This document shows positions 46,233 to 54,512 of a stretch of 64,000 bases of DNA, one piece after another. The DNA comes from Actinomycetota bacterium (GTDB taxonomy: Bacteria; Actinomycetota; Actinomycetes; Streptosporangiales; Streptosporangiaceae): NCBI GenBank assembly GCA_021324595.1, contig JAJPIV010000128.1:1-64000 (forward strand). Direction: 5' to 3'. Under the pieces are notes generated by a model. It searched no databases. It saw only the letters and a program-made list of their open reading frames with translations, and had not been told where the DNA came from. The position numbers were made by a program, and so were the translations under genes. Position 1 is the first letter of the stretch, and every line of letters begins with the position of its first letter.

Positions 46233-46254
46233 ATCGGCTGGTCATCCAGCCGAT
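46233..46254. promoter_or_regulatory. Perfect 9+9 bp inverted repeat just before pucR
   Basis: ATCGGCTGG-TCAT-CCAGCCGAT, centred about 33 bp before the PucR-gene ATG. It may be an autoregulatory operator or, as RNA, a hairpin near the ribosome binding site (CAGGGAG). Confidence 0.5.
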
Positions 46255-46276
46255 GCTTGCCGCCGCAGGGAGCCCC

Positions 46277-47926
46277 ATGGCGCTGACGCTCGCCGAGATC
46301 CTCGACCTGGACGTCATCCGGCACGGCGAGCCGGAGATCGTCGCCGGGCACGCGAACCTCGCCCGGCCGGTTCGCTGGGTGCACATCTCCGAGCAGGCCG
46401 ACATCGCGAGCTTCCTCAAGGGCGGCGAGATGCTGCTGATGACCGGCATCGGCCTGGGCGCCGATCCGCAGGCGCACCGCCGGTTCATCGGCCAGCTGGA
46501 CGAGGCCGGCGTCTCCGGGGTGCTGATCAGGCTCGGCGCCGCGTTCGACGAGCTGCCGCCCGCTCTGATCGGCGAGGCCGAGCGGCGCGGCCTGCCGCTG
46601 GTGGCACTGCACCGCAGGATCGGCTACATGGAGGTGACCGAGCAGGTCCACCGGGCGATCGTGAGCCGGCAGCTTGAGCTGCTGGCCAAGGCCGAGCAGA
46701 TCCGGCGCGACTTCACCGACATGGTGCTGCGGGGCGTCAGCCTGCCCCGGGTCCTGCAGCGGCTGGCGGTGATCACCCGGTGCCCCATCGTCCTGGAGGA
46801 TGCGGCGCACCAGGTCGTGGAGCTTGATCCGCAGGGGCTCGAGCCCGGCGAGGTGCTCGCGCTGTGGGAGCGGCACTCCCGCGCCGGCCACCGCGGCTCC
46901 GACGGCACGGTGCGCCGTCAGGACGGCGACCCGGGCTGCGCCTGGCTGTCCATCTCGATCCGCGGCGAGGACTGGGGACGCCTGCATGCGCTCGCGATCG
47001 GCCGCGTCCTGGACGACATCGACCTGCTGGCCCTGGACCGGGCCGCCGCCTCCATCGGCGTCATGCTGCTCGCCGAGCGCGACTGGCGGTCGGCTGCCGA
47101 CGCCGCCCGGGGCGCGCTGATCTCCGACATCCTGAACGAGCGCTACCGGGACGCGCGAGAGTTCTTCCGCCGGGCGCGCAGCCTCGGCATCGAGTTCGGC
47201 GACCGGCAACTCGCCGCGATCGTGGTCGACCCGGTCGGCCTGGCCGAGCAGGCCTCGGCCGAGGCATTCACCGAGGAGTTCCGGCACCAGATCCGGCGGC
47301 GCCTGCTCGCGGAGGTCAGGGCCGCCGTCGCCGACGCGGGATCGGTCAGCCTGTCCGCGCTGGACGGCGACCGGGTGCTCGCCATCATCGGTTCCCCCCG
47401 CGGGCCGGACGCCCGGGCGATGCTCAGCGGCATCGGGCACGACGTGTGCGAGCGGATCGGCCGGCTCGGCGGGGTCCGGCTGGCCCCGGTCGTCGGCGTC
47501 AGCGACGCGACGACCGCGCCCGGGCTGCGCCGGGCCATCGAGCAGGCGGCGGACGCCACCAGGTTCGGCCGCGCGATCCCGGAGCCCGGCGTGCACCACT
47601 TCGCCGACCTCGGCGTGTTCCACCTGCTGCTGCCGCTGGCACAGGGCCCGCACCTGGCGTCGTACGTAGAGTCCGAGCTTGGCCCGCTGCTCGCCCACGA
47701 TTCCGCCGCCGCGCAGCCCCTGCTGCCGACGCTGCGGTGCTACCTGGAGCACGGCGGCAGGCCCAGCGCGGCGGCCGCCGCGCTGCACATCCAGCGCCGG
47801 ACGCTCTATCACCGGCTGGCCAGGCTCGCCAGGCTGCTCGGCCGCGACCTGGACGCCGCCGAGGTCCGGCTGCGCCTGCTCGTCGCGCTGCGCGGGCTTG
47901 ATCTGCTGCGACGCCAGCGCGGCTAG
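46277..47926 (+). CDS. PucR-family transcriptional regulator
   Basis: A 549-residue regulator: N-terminal PucR domain (LTLAEILDLDVIRHGEPEI, GEMLLMTGIGLG), a middle GGDEF-like/CdaR region, and a C-terminal HTH (PSAAAAALHIQRRTLYHRLARL). The start is ATG 46277 after CAGGGAG. The family senses purine, amino-acid or sugar-acid metabolites. It is convergent with the dehydrogenase and next to the catabolic genes, so it probably controls them. Its TAG overlaps the dehydrogenase stop within CTAG. Confidence 0.83.
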   Translation: MALTLAEILDLDVIRHGEPEIVAGHANLARPVRWVHISEQADIASFLKGGEMLLMTGIGLGADPQAHRRFIGQLDEAGVSGVLIRLGAAFDELPPALIGEAERRGLPLVALHRRIGYMEVTEQVHRAIVSRQLELLAKAEQIRRDFTDMVLRGVSLPRVLQRLAVITRCPIVLEDAAHQVVELDPQGLEPGEVLALWERHSRAGHRGSDGTVRRQDGDPGCAWLSISIRGEDWGRLHALAIGRVLDDIDLLALDRAAASIGVMLLAERDWRSAADAARGALISDILNERYRDAREFFRRARSLGIEFGDRQLAAIVVDPVGLAEQASAEAFTEEFRHQIRRRLLAEVRAAVADAGSVSLSALDGDRVLAIIGSPRGPDARAMLSGIGHDVCERIGRLGGVRLAPVVGVSDATTAPGLRRAIEQAADATRFGRAIPEPGVHHFADLGVFHLLLPLAQGPHLASYVESELGPLLAHDSAAAQPLLPTLRCYLEHGGRPSAAAAALHIQRRTLYHRLARLARLLGRDLDAAEVRLRLLVALRGLDLLRRQRG

Positions 47927-49014
47927 CTGGCGGCGGCACCCTCCGGCTCAGCGGCCAGCTCCGCCAGCGCCGTGACGACGGCCTCGCCGACCGCGCCGGT
48001 CGACGCGGTGCCGCCGAGATCCGCCGTCCGGGTTCGCGGGGAGGCGACCGTCCGCTCGATCGCCTGGACGACCCGGCGGCCCCACTGCGGATAGCCGAGG
48101 TGGTCGAGCATCAGCGCGGCGCTCCAGATCGACCCGATCGGGTTCACCCGGCCGGCGCCTTTGATGTCCGGCGCGGATCCGTGGATCGGCTCGAAGGTGG
48201 ACGGGAAGCGGCGCTCGGGGTTCAGGCTGGCGCTCGCGGCGAGCCCCATGCCTCCCATGATCCCGGCCCCCAGGTCGGTCAGGATGTCGGCGTACAGGTT
48301 GGAGGCCACGACGATCTCGAACCGCCGGGGCTCGCGCACCATGAACATCGCCGCGGCATCGACCAGCAGGCGCCGGGTGGCGACGTCCGGGTACTCGGCC
48401 GCGACCTCGTCGAAGACCCGGTCCCAGAGCACGCCCGAGTACTGCAGCGCGTTCCCCTTGCTGACGCTGGTGACGCTGCGGCCCTCCCGGCGGGCCAGCT
48501 CGAACGTCCACCGGATCACCCGCTCGGTTCCGAGCCTGGAGAACACCGCGGTCTGCAGCGCGGTCTCCCGGCTGGTCCCCGGGAACAGGAAGTCGCCAGC
48601 ACCCGCGTACTCGCCCTCGGTGCCCTCCCGGACGAAGATCATGTCGATGTCCCGGCTGGTGGCGCCGCCGAGCGGGGTCGGCACGCCGGGCAGGAGCCGG
48701 ATCGGGCGCAGATTGACGTACTGGTCGAAGCCCAGCCTGATCCGGAACAGCAGGTTCCGCAGCGTGATGTGGTCCTTCACCCGCGGCGAGCCGACCGCGC
48801 CGAACAGGATCGCGTCGTGGTGGCGCAGCGCGTCGAGGCCGTCCTGCGGCATCATCTCGCCGGTTCGGAGGTAGTGGTCGGTGCCCCAGGGGAAGTAGTC
48901 GAACGCGAAGCTGATGCTCGGGTCCTGCTCGGCGATGTAGGCCAGGACATTCACCGACTCCCGGACCACCTCGGGCCCCACCCCGTCCCCGGGGATCACT
49001 GCTATCCGCTTCAT
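47923..49014 (-). CDS. Tartrate dehydrogenase / isopropylmalate-dehydrogenase family
   Basis: A 363-residue beta-decarboxylating dehydrogenase. It has RIAVIPGDGVGPEV, LFGAVGSPRVKDHITLRNLLFRIR, the Mg/substrate site around DMIFVREGTEGEYAGAG and NAD region FEPIHGSAPDIKGAGRVNP. HITLRNLLFRIRLGFDQYVN matches tartrate dehydrogenase/decarboxylase (TtuC) rather than LeuB, so it likely acts on tartrate or D-malate; a symbol is withheld. Divergent from the SDR gene across a long dyad. Confidence 0.8.
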   Translation of the reverse strand: MKRIAVIPGDGVGPEVVRESVNVLAYIAEQDPSISFAFDYFPWGTDHYLRTGEMMPQDGLDALRHHDAILFGAVGSPRVKDHITLRNLLFRIRLGFDQYVNLRPIRLLPGVPTPLGGATSRDIDMIFVREGTEGEYAGAGDFLFPGTSRETALQTAVFSRLGTERVIRWTFELARREGRSVTSVSKGNALQYSGVLWDRVFDEVAAEYPDVATRRLLVDAAAMFMVREPRRFEIVVASNLYADILTDLGAGIMGGMGLAASASLNPERRFPSTFEPIHGSAPDIKGAGRVNPIGSIWSAALMLDHLGYPQWGRRVVQAIERTVASPRTRTADLGGTASTGAVGEAVVTALAELAAEPEGAAAS

Positions 49015-49082
49015 CTGTCTCCTCGCATCGGTGCGCGGGCTCGCCGCATCGAGAGACTAACGGCCCGGGCATCCCCGGGCAG

Positions 49083-49129
49083 TGCACTGAATGTGACACC
49101 TTTCCCCGGAAGATGTCACAAGACGTGCA
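49083..49129. promoter_or_regulatory. Long interrupted dyad in the divergent dehydrogenase/SDR promoter
   Basis: TGCAC-N4-TGTGACA-N15-TGTCACA-N4-GTGCA is symmetric about 49106, with twelve matching bases per arm. It sits between two divergent starts 171 bp apart. This is a strong candidate operator for a dimeric regulator, perhaps the local PucR protein. Confidence 0.55.
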
Positions 49130-49185
49130 TTCCTTCGTTCCGGTGGTCGTGGCTACATTCAGGCCACTGCCGGAGGGAGCGCGGA

Positions 49186-49986
49186 ATGCGGATGCAGGGA
49201 AAGATCGCCGTGGTGACCGGCGCCGCCAGCGGCAACGGCCGTGCCATCGCGGAGCGGCTGGCCGCCGAGGGCGCGCGCGTCGTGTGCGCCGACCTCAACG
49301 AGACCGGGCTGGCCGGGGTCACCGCGGGGATCACGGCCGCGGGCGGCACGGCCGACGCCGTCACCTGCGACGTCTCCAGCCCGCCGGACGTCGCCGCGCT
49401 GTTCGAGCGAGCCGCCGCCCTCGGCGGGCCCCACGCGCTCGTGGCCCAGGCCGGCGCGATGTACGAGAACACCCTGGAGGACACCACCCCCGAGGCGTGG
49501 GACTGGTTCATGTCGGTCGATGTCAAGGGGACCTACCTGTGCGCCCGGGCGGCGATCCCGCTGATGCGGGCGCTCGGCGGCGGGTCGATCGTCGCGATGT
49601 CCGGGACCTACGCCGTGCACGCCGAGCCCGGCGTCGCCGTCCAGTGCGCGGCCAAGGGCGCGATCATGAGCCTGACCCGGGCCATCGCGGTCGAGGTCGG
49701 GCCGGACAACATCCGGGCCAACTGCATCGCGCCCGGCTACATCGAGACACCGATGGTGCGGCGCTGGGCCGACGCCCAGCCCGACCCGGCCCGGGCCCGC
49801 GCGGAGGCGGCGAGGATGCACGCGCTCCGGCGGATGGGCACGCCCGCCGAGGTCGCGGCGCTGGCGCTGTTCCTGTGCTCGGACGAGTCCTCGTTCTGCA
49901 CCGGCCACGCCTTCTTCGTGGACGGCGGCCTGTCGGCCGGGGAGAACGCCGGGCAGCACCAGCCGACGCCGATCACCTCCGCCTGA
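49186..49986 (+). CDS. SDR-family protein lacking the catalytic Tyr
   Basis: A 266-residue Rossmann protein. NAD motif TGAASGNG, NAG-like segment AQAGAMYEN, Ser in AMSGTYAV, and FCTGHAFFVDGGLSAG at the end. Where the family has Tyr-x3-Lys the sequence reads QCAAK: Lys is kept, Tyr is Gln. It may act differently or be regulatory. ATG 49186 follows GGAGGGAG. First gene of the SDR-VOC-PotDBC run. Confidence 0.75.
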   Translation: MRMQGKIAVVTGAASGNGRAIAERLAAEGARVVCADLNETGLAGVTAGITAAGGTADAVTCDVSSPPDVAALFERAAALGGPHALVAQAGAMYENTLEDTTPEAWDWFMSVDVKGTYLCARAAIPLMRALGGGSIVAMSGTYAVHAEPGVAVQCAAKGAIMSLTRAIAVEVGPDNIRANCIAPGYIETPMVRRWADAQPDPARARAEAARMHALRRMGTPAEVAALALFLCSDESSFCTGHAFFVDGGLSAGENAGQHQPTPITSA

Positions 49987-50069
49987 TCCCCCATGAAGGA
50001 GCGGCTGCCGAACGCGCGGGCCGCCGCCCGGGCACCCCGCAGCCAAGCTCAGGAAGGACGCGCACCGCG

Positions 50070-50582
50070 ATGGGCATCATCGGCCGCATTGACAACCTGG
50101 ACGTCCTGTGCCGGGACGTCGACGCGATGGTGGCGTTCTACCACGGCGTGCTCGGATTCGACCTGTTCCTCCCGTACGAGCCGGGCAGCGGCTGGGCCGC
50201 GGTCCAGTGCGGCGACGTCACCGTCTACATCCTGGCGACGCCGGTGACCAGGCGCGCGCCCCGGCGCACCCCGGTCACCGAGGAGAACGCCCCGGGCATC
50301 GACTCGTTCGCGTTCGCGGTGACCGACCTGGAGGCGGCGATCGCCGGGCTCGACGGCAAGGTCGAGTGGGCCGGCCCGGCGGAGCTCTGGGAGCACCCGG
50401 GCGGCACCTACTACCGGCACCGGGCCTTCTACGACCCCGAGGGCAACCTGCTGCACCTGACCGAGCCGCACAAGGTGACGCCCGCCGGCCACCCCCTTCC
50501 CGCGCCGCGCGGCACCGCCGGCCACGTGACGTTCCCCGCGGGTGGTGATCCCGCGCGGCCGGCTGGTCAGCAGCGGAGCTGA
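50070..50582 (+). CDS. VOC-superfamily (glyoxalase/dioxygenase fold) protein
   Basis: A 170-residue protein. RIDNLDVLCRDVDAMVAFYHGVLGF and YDPEGNLLHLTEP mark the two beta-alpha-beta-beta-beta modules. The first metal His is Asn here, so metal use is uncertain. ATG 50070 follows AGGAAGG. Co-oriented with the SDR upstream and the importer downstream; a role in the same breakdown pathway is inferred. Confidence 0.75.
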   Translation: MGIIGRIDNLDVLCRDVDAMVAFYHGVLGFDLFLPYEPGSGWAAVQCGDVTVYILATPVTRRAPRRTPVTEENAPGIDSFAFAVTDLEAAIAGLDGKVEWAGPAELWEHPGGTYYRHRAFYDPEGNLLHLTEPHKVTPAGHPLPAPRGTAGHVTFPAGGDPARPAGQQRS

Positions 50583-50622
50583 TCAGCCCTCCCTTGACGG
50601 CTTCCCCGGTGAGGAGACGACG

Positions 50623-51729
50623 ATGACAAGCTGGTCCTGGAGCAGGCGCGCCTTCCTGCGCGACGCGGCCCTGCTGTCCGGCGCGGGCGGGCTGCTCGCG
50701 GCCTGCGGCGGCAACTCGCCGGCCGCCCGGCCCGCCGCGCCGATCAAGGCGAAGGTCGACGGCGACCTCAACTACTTCAACTGGAGCGGCTACGTGCCGC
50801 CCCAGGTGATCAAGGGGTTCGAGGCGGAATACAAGGTCACGGTCAACCAGACCTACTTCGCCTCCGATCAGGCGATGCTGACCAAGCTGGCGGCCGGCCT
50901 GCCGTATGACATCGTGTTCACCAACAGCGCCTACATGCGGCAGCTGATCGGCGGCGGGCTGCTCCGCCAGATCCCGCACGGCGAGCTGGCCAATTACGGC
51001 CAGGTCATCCCGTTCTTCCGTGACCCCCCCTATGACCCGGGCGCGAGGTACACGATCCCGTACGGCTACAGCCCGACCGGCATCGCCTGGCTCACCGACA
51101 GGGTCGGCGCCATGACGGGGTCGTGGAACGACCTGTGGACGCACAAAGGCGCCAGCGGCCACATCTACGTGCTCGACCAGATCGAGGAGGCCCTCGGGAT
51201 GAGCCTGCTGCGGCTCGGCTGGGCGATCGACTCCGGAGTGGCGTCCCAGGTGAACCGGGCCGCGAGCGCGCTGATCGAGCTCAAGCCGATGCTCGCCGGG
51301 TTCTCCACCGCGGACTACACCAACCTGGAGAACGGCTCGGGCTGGATCCAGCACGCCTGGTCCGGCGACGTCTACATCGCGCTCGGCAAGGTCAAGGACC
51401 CCGCCACGATCAGGTTCGAGACGTGCAAGGAGGGCATCCCGATCGGCGTCGACACGATGTCGATCCCGGTGCGGGCCCAGCACCCCGGGACCGCGCTGCT
51501 GTTCATCGACTGGCTGCTGCGGCCCGACAACTCCGCCGCCTGCGTGGAATGGATGGGCCAGGCGAACGGCACCAGCACCGGCAACGCCGCATTCAACAAG
51601 CTGGTCGCGGACTTCCCGTTCCTGCAGACCTCGGACGCGATCTTGACCAGGGGCGCGTGGAAGCGGGTTCCGACCGGCAGCCAGCAGCAGCTGTGGGCGC
51701 AGGCCTGGTCCAGGGTGCAAGCGAGCTAG
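50623..51729 (+). CDS. PotD-type ABC substrate-binding protein (Tat lipoprotein)
   Basis: A 368-residue binding protein. The Tat motif SRRAFLRD at residues 8-15 is followed by a lipobox LAAC, so it is exported folded and lipidated. The mature part, DLNYFNWSGYVPPQVIKGFE, is the spermidine/putrescine (PotD/PotF) fold. Start ATG 50623 after GAGGAG. Substrates of such importers in soil bacteria include polyamines, but also other cations or amides. Confidence 0.83.
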   Translation: MTSWSWSRRAFLRDAALLSGAGGLLAACGGNSPAARPAAPIKAKVDGDLNYFNWSGYVPPQVIKGFEAEYKVTVNQTYFASDQAMLTKLAAGLPYDIVFTNSAYMRQLIGGGLLRQIPHGELANYGQVIPFFRDPPYDPGARYTIPYGYSPTGIAWLTDRVGAMTGSWNDLWTHKGASGHIYVLDQIEEALGMSLLRLGWAIDSGVASQVNRAASALIELKPMLAGFSTADYTNLENGSGWIQHAWSGDVYIALGKVKDPATIRFETCKEGIPIGVDTMSIPVRAQHPGTALLFIDWLLRPDNSAACVEWMGQANGTSTGNAAFNKLVADFPFLQTSDAILTRGAWKRVPTGSQQQLWAQAWSRVQAS

Positions 51730-51730
51730 C

Positions 51731-52588
51731 GTGCGGTCCGGCCGAGCCATCTTCAGGGTCCTGCTGCTGCCGGGCACGCTGTGGCTGGCAGTCCTGTTCG
51801 TCATCCCTCTCGGGCTGGTGGCGGCCGTCTCGCTGGCCCGGACCAACATCGTCGGCCTGCCCGTCTACGGCCTGCACCTGGACAACTACAAGAGCGCCTT
51901 CCAGAGCTACTACCTGCCGGTGATCTTCCGGACGGTGGAGTACGCGGGCGCCGCGACCGCCATCATCGGGGTGCTGGCCTACCCGACCGCGTACACGATC
52001 GCCCGGTTCGGCGGCCGCCTCAAGAACGCGCTGATCGTGCTGGTCATCCTGCCCTGGTTCGTCGACTACCTGGTCCGGATCTACGCCTGGGTGGTGATTC
52101 TCGGGGACAACGGCACGCTGAACGGCATCCTGCACGGCCTCGGCCTGCGCGGGTCACCGCCGGTGCAGTTCCTGAACCGGCCCTGGGCCGTCATCGGCGG
52201 CCTGGTGTACACCTACTTCCCGTTCATGGTGCTCCCGGTGTACGCGGCCCTGGAGCAGCTGGATCACCAGCTGATCGAGGCGGGCCGCGACCTGTATGCC
52301 AGCGGCCGGCGGGTCTTCTGGCACATCACGCTCCCGCTGAGCAGCCCGGGGATCGCCGCCGGGATCGTGCTGACCTTCCTGCCCAGCCTCGGCGACTTCG
52401 CCACCGCCCAGCTGCTCGGCGGGCCGGACACCTACATGGTCGGGAACCTGATCGCGGACCAGTTCAGCGACGTCGGCGACATCACCTTCGGCTCCGCGCT
52501 GACCATCGTGCTGATGAGCGTCCTGCTCGTGGTCATCCTCGGGTATCTATGGACAGGCTCCCGGCGAGCCAGGGCGGTGCGGGCGTGA
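51731..52588 (+). CDS. PotB-type ABC permease
   Basis: A 285-residue inner-membrane protein with six helices. The EAA-like loop reads EAGRDLYASGRRVFWHITLPLSSPGI. GTG 51731 is one base past the binding-protein stop. It pairs with the PotC-type permease, whose GTG overlaps its TGA. Confidence 0.85.
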   Translation: MRSGRAIFRVLLLPGTLWLAVLFVIPLGLVAAVSLARTNIVGLPVYGLHLDNYKSAFQSYYLPVIFRTVEYAGAATAIIGVLAYPTAYTIARFGGRLKNALIVLVILPWFVDYLVRIYAWVVILGDNGTLNGILHGLGLRGSPPVQFLNRPWAVIGGLVYTYFPFMVLPVYAALEQLDHQLIEAGRDLYASGRRVFWHITLPLSSPGIAAGIVLTFLPSLGDFATAQLLGGPDTYMVGNLIADQFSDVGDITFGSALTIVLMSVLLVVILGYLWTGSRRARAVRA

Positions 52589-53412
52589 GGCGGGCCCGCC
52601 GGCCTGGCCGGCCGCGGCTCCTGGTCGCCTTCACCGCGCTCGTGGTCTGCTACCTGTTCGCGCCCATCGCGGTCGTCGTGCTGTTCTCCTTCAACAAGGA
52701 GGACTCCCTCGCCGTCTTCGGCGGCTTCAGCACCCGGTGGTACGTGGCGCTGCTGCACGACGGCGGCATCCACGCCTCGCTGATCGCCAGCCTGGAGATC
52801 GGGGCTGCCACCATGATGATCGCGGGCATCGCCGGCACCGCGCTGGCGCTCGGCCTGGAGCGGTCCGGGCTGCGCGCCGCGCGGGTCGTCGAGGGCACGG
52901 TGATGCTCAACCTGGTCTCGCCGGAGATCGCGACGGCCGTCGCGGCGCTGCTGATCTTCACCCAGCTTGGCATCACGCTGTCGCTGGCGACGGTGATCCT
53001 GGCCAACGCGACCTGGGCAATCGCCTACGTGACGATCATCGTGCGGAGCCGGCTGGCAAGCCTGAGCAGCCAGGTCGAAGAGGCCGCGCTCGACCTGTAT
53101 GCGAGCCAGTGGCAGACGATCAGGCTGGTGACCCTCCCGCTGCTGTGGCCCGCCATCCTGGCCTCCAGCCTGCTGGTGTTCGTGATGTCCTTCGACGACT
53201 TCATCACCACCTACTTCGTCAGCGGGCTCGGCGTTCCGCCGCTGCCGGTCCGGATCTACTCGATGATCCGATTCGGCGTGACCCCGGAGATCAACGCGAT
53301 CGGCGCGCTGATGACCGTGGCGACGGTGTCCCTGGCGCTGACGGCGCTCGCCCTGTTCGCGCTCCGGCGGACCCGCTCGGGACCGGGCGTGGTCACCGAC
53401 CTGAACGGCTGA
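52585..53412 (+). CDS. PotC-type ABC permease
   Basis: A 275-residue permease with six helices; EAA loop EAALDLYASQWQTIRLVTLPLLWPAI. Start at GTG 52585 (GTGA overlap). The gene closes the operon; no PotA-type ATPase is found anywhere in the window, so a shared ATPase must come from elsewhere. Confidence 0.85.
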   Translation: MRRARRPGRPRLLVAFTALVVCYLFAPIAVVVLFSFNKEDSLAVFGGFSTRWYVALLHDGGIHASLIASLEIGAATMMIAGIAGTALALGLERSGLRAARVVEGTVMLNLVSPEIATAVAALLIFTQLGITLSLATVILANATWAIAYVTIIVRSRLASLSSQVEEAALDLYASQWQTIRLVTLPLLWPAILASSLLVFVMSFDDFITTYFVSGLGVPPLPVRIYSMIRFGVTPEINAIGALMTVATVSLALTALALFALRRTRSGPGVVTDLNG

Positions 53413-53463
53413 GCGGCCCGGTGGCCATTGCACGCCGGGCGCCCGGCCGGCCGCCGGCGCGGG

Positions 53464-54318
53464 TCAGCCGGCCGCCGGCGCCAGCATGTCCCGCGCGGCG
53501 CCGAGGATGGAGAAGTGCCCGTGGCCGGCATGAACGTGCAGCCGGGCGCCCGGTATCTGCTCCGCGTAGCGGCGGCCGTGGGCCAGCGGCACGGTCGTGT
53601 CGGCGTCCCCGTGGCGGATCAGGGTGGGCGCGGTGATCGAGGCCAGGTCGAAGCCCCACGGCCGGGTGAGCACCCGCAGGTCCTGCGCGACCCCGCCGCT
53701 GCCGCGCCGGAATGCCTCCGCGTAGCTGGCGCGGAAGGACTCTGCCAGGTCCGGCCGGCGGAGCGCGCGGACGTCCGCCTCGGGCAGCTCGGTGGTCACC
53801 AGCCGCAGGAACAGCAGCGGCCGGCGGCGCGCCAGCAGGGCGAGCCCGCCCAGTGACCGGGCGCCGAATCCCGGGGCGCGCCTGGCCACCTCCAGGGCGA
53901 GCCGCTCACCCGGCGCCATACCCCGCGTCGGCCAGTGCGGCGGGCCGAGCGGCGACACGAGCGTCAGCCCCCGGACGCGCCCGGGCATCCGGGCCGCGCA
54001 CGCCGCCGCGAACGCCCCGCCCGCCGAGACGCCCAGCAGCCAGGCTGCGCTCGCTCCCGCAGCGTCGAGCACCCTCGCCGCGTCAGCGGCCCAGTCCGCG
54101 ACCCGGTCCATCCGGCGCAGGTCCGTGCCGCCCGTGCCGGGCCGGTCCGGGGCGATCACGCGCACCCCCAGGTCCCGCGCCGCCTCGTCGAACCAGTCCG
54201 CCGACAGCCGCGAGTCGGCCAGCCCGTGGCACAGCAGCACCGCGGGCGCGCCCGGCTCGCCCGCCACCTCCACGGCGATGACGCTGCCATCTTCCCGCCG
54301 GACCTCCATGACGTCCAT
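53464..54318 (-). CDS. Alpha/beta-hydrolase
   Basis: A 284-residue hydrolase. Oxyanion segment LLCHGLADSRLS, nucleophile elbow GVSAGG, Asp in HGDADTTVPL and His in GHGHFSIL. The start is set at ATG 54318; ATG 54309 is also possible. The substrate is unknown. Convergent with the importer, divergent from the secreted protein. Confidence 0.8.
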   Translation of the reverse strand: MDVMEVRREDGSVIAVEVAGEPGAPAVLLCHGLADSRLSADWFDEAARDLGVRVIAPDRPGTGGTDLRRMDRVADWAADAARVLDAAGASAAWLLGVSAGGAFAAACAARMPGRVRGLTLVSPLGPPHWPTRGMAPGERLALEVARRAPGFGARSLGGLALLARRRPLLFLRLVTTELPEADVRALRRPDLAESFRASYAEAFRRGSGGVAQDLRVLTRPWGFDLASITAPTLIRHGDADTTVPLAHGRRYAEQIPGARLHVHAGHGHFSILGAARDMLAPAAG

Positions 54319-54512
54319 GATCTCGCGCCGCCGGCGCGGGCGCCGGCCACCTGGCACTCCGGCCGTGGCCACGTAAACAGGGCCAATCACAGCGGCCGGG
54401 TACGGGCCGCGCGAATGCCAGGAATCGACCCGCCCGGAGAGTTACGCTCAGGGCGCCATGGGCGTCCCACCGGAGCGGGCACCCGCTCCGCGCCTACGGA
54501 TCTGGAGGCGGG

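Noticed and set aside
45614-47812. 732-residue minus-strand ORF
   Set aside because: Only its last 147 codons (45614-46057) look real; the rest is antisense to the PucR gene.
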